Assembly: GCA_012800665.1 (NCBI GenBank)
Contig: JAAZIW010000197.1
Span: 1-23,102 of the forward strand
Source of the DNA: Rikenellaceae bacterium
Lineage (GTDB): Bacteria; Bacteroidota; Bacteroidia; Bacteroidales; UBA932
Length of the DNA stretch: 23,102 nucleotides
Reading direction: 5' to 3'
The translations under genes were made by a program, and so were the position numbers. Positions 23,047 through 23,102 of this stretch are shown here, piece after piece. Below the pieces are notes generated by a model that saw only the letters and a program-made list of their open reading frames with translations, ran no database searches and was not told the DNA's origin. Positions within the stretch are counted from its first letter, which is position 1. Every line of letters begins with the position of its first letter.

Positions 23047-23102
23047 CTAAATTTTCGGGTGTTCTTTAAGGATTTCGCTGATAGTCAGAGAGTTACATTT
23101 TA
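23047..23102 (-). CDS. Possible 3' end of a gene entering from the right edge
   Basis: A minus-strand frame runs in from the window edge and stops at 23047-23049. The last 17 residues read roughly CNSLTISEILKEHPKI, which is plausible protein sequence but too short to assign. It would be the only gene to the right of the repeat region. The product is unknown, and a chance open frame of this length is common. Confidence 0.2.
   Translation of the reverse strand, partial: KCNSLTISEILKEHPKI

Overview
The window looks like chromosomal DNA from a member of the Bacteroidales (Bacteroidota). The reasons are a SusC/SusD-type glycan-uptake cluster, a membrane-bound regulator with a C-terminal helix-turn-helix of the kind that sits beside such clusters, a PIN-PhoH protein, pyruvate phosphate dikinase, and upstream boxes matching the Bacteroides -7 consensus TAnnTTTG. 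I cannot fix the family or genus from the sequence alone.

Left part (1-5300, all minus strand): groES-groEL with tandem terminators behind groEL; glyA with its own terminator; and a transmembrane regulator ending 17 bp before glyA. Read in the direction of transcription, the order is glycan cluster, regulator, glyA, groES, groEL.

Glycan cluster (5298-9138, minus): what remains of a polysaccharide utilisation locus. The SusC porin lacks its signal peptide and most of its N-terminal carboxypeptidase-regulatory-like domain. SusD is reduced to about 125 codons. The third, SusE/DUF5125-like lipoprotein has no N-terminus. The best reading is at least three deletions (or a mis-joined assembly) in one locus, so it is probably non-functional, although the neighbouring regulator is intact.

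Central part (9276-15111): an SPOUT RNA methyltransferase (+) converges on ppdK (-). Further right on the minus strand come a PIN-PhoH ATPase and, 15 bp upstream of it, a protein I recognise as a degenerate stand-alone relative of the second AIR-synthase-like half of PurL. That protein lacks the glycine/lysine phosphate loop and is the least-described gene here. Its promoter is a close Bacteroides consensus match and lies back-to-back with that of folC.

Right part (15164-22237, plus): a tightly overlapping folC, alpha-2-macroglobulin-like, truB operon. The macroglobulin has lost the thioester motif. TruB carries an in-frame run of 31 degenerate hexanucleotide units coding for a Ser/Ala/Pro-rich insert of about 70 residues.

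The last 860 bp (22238-23102) hold no convincing complete gene. They do hold a 68-69 bp tandem repeat whose first copy supplies the end of truB, a 197-bp imperfect palindrome, and three related copies of a short repeat. This looks like a structured or repeat-derived accessory region.
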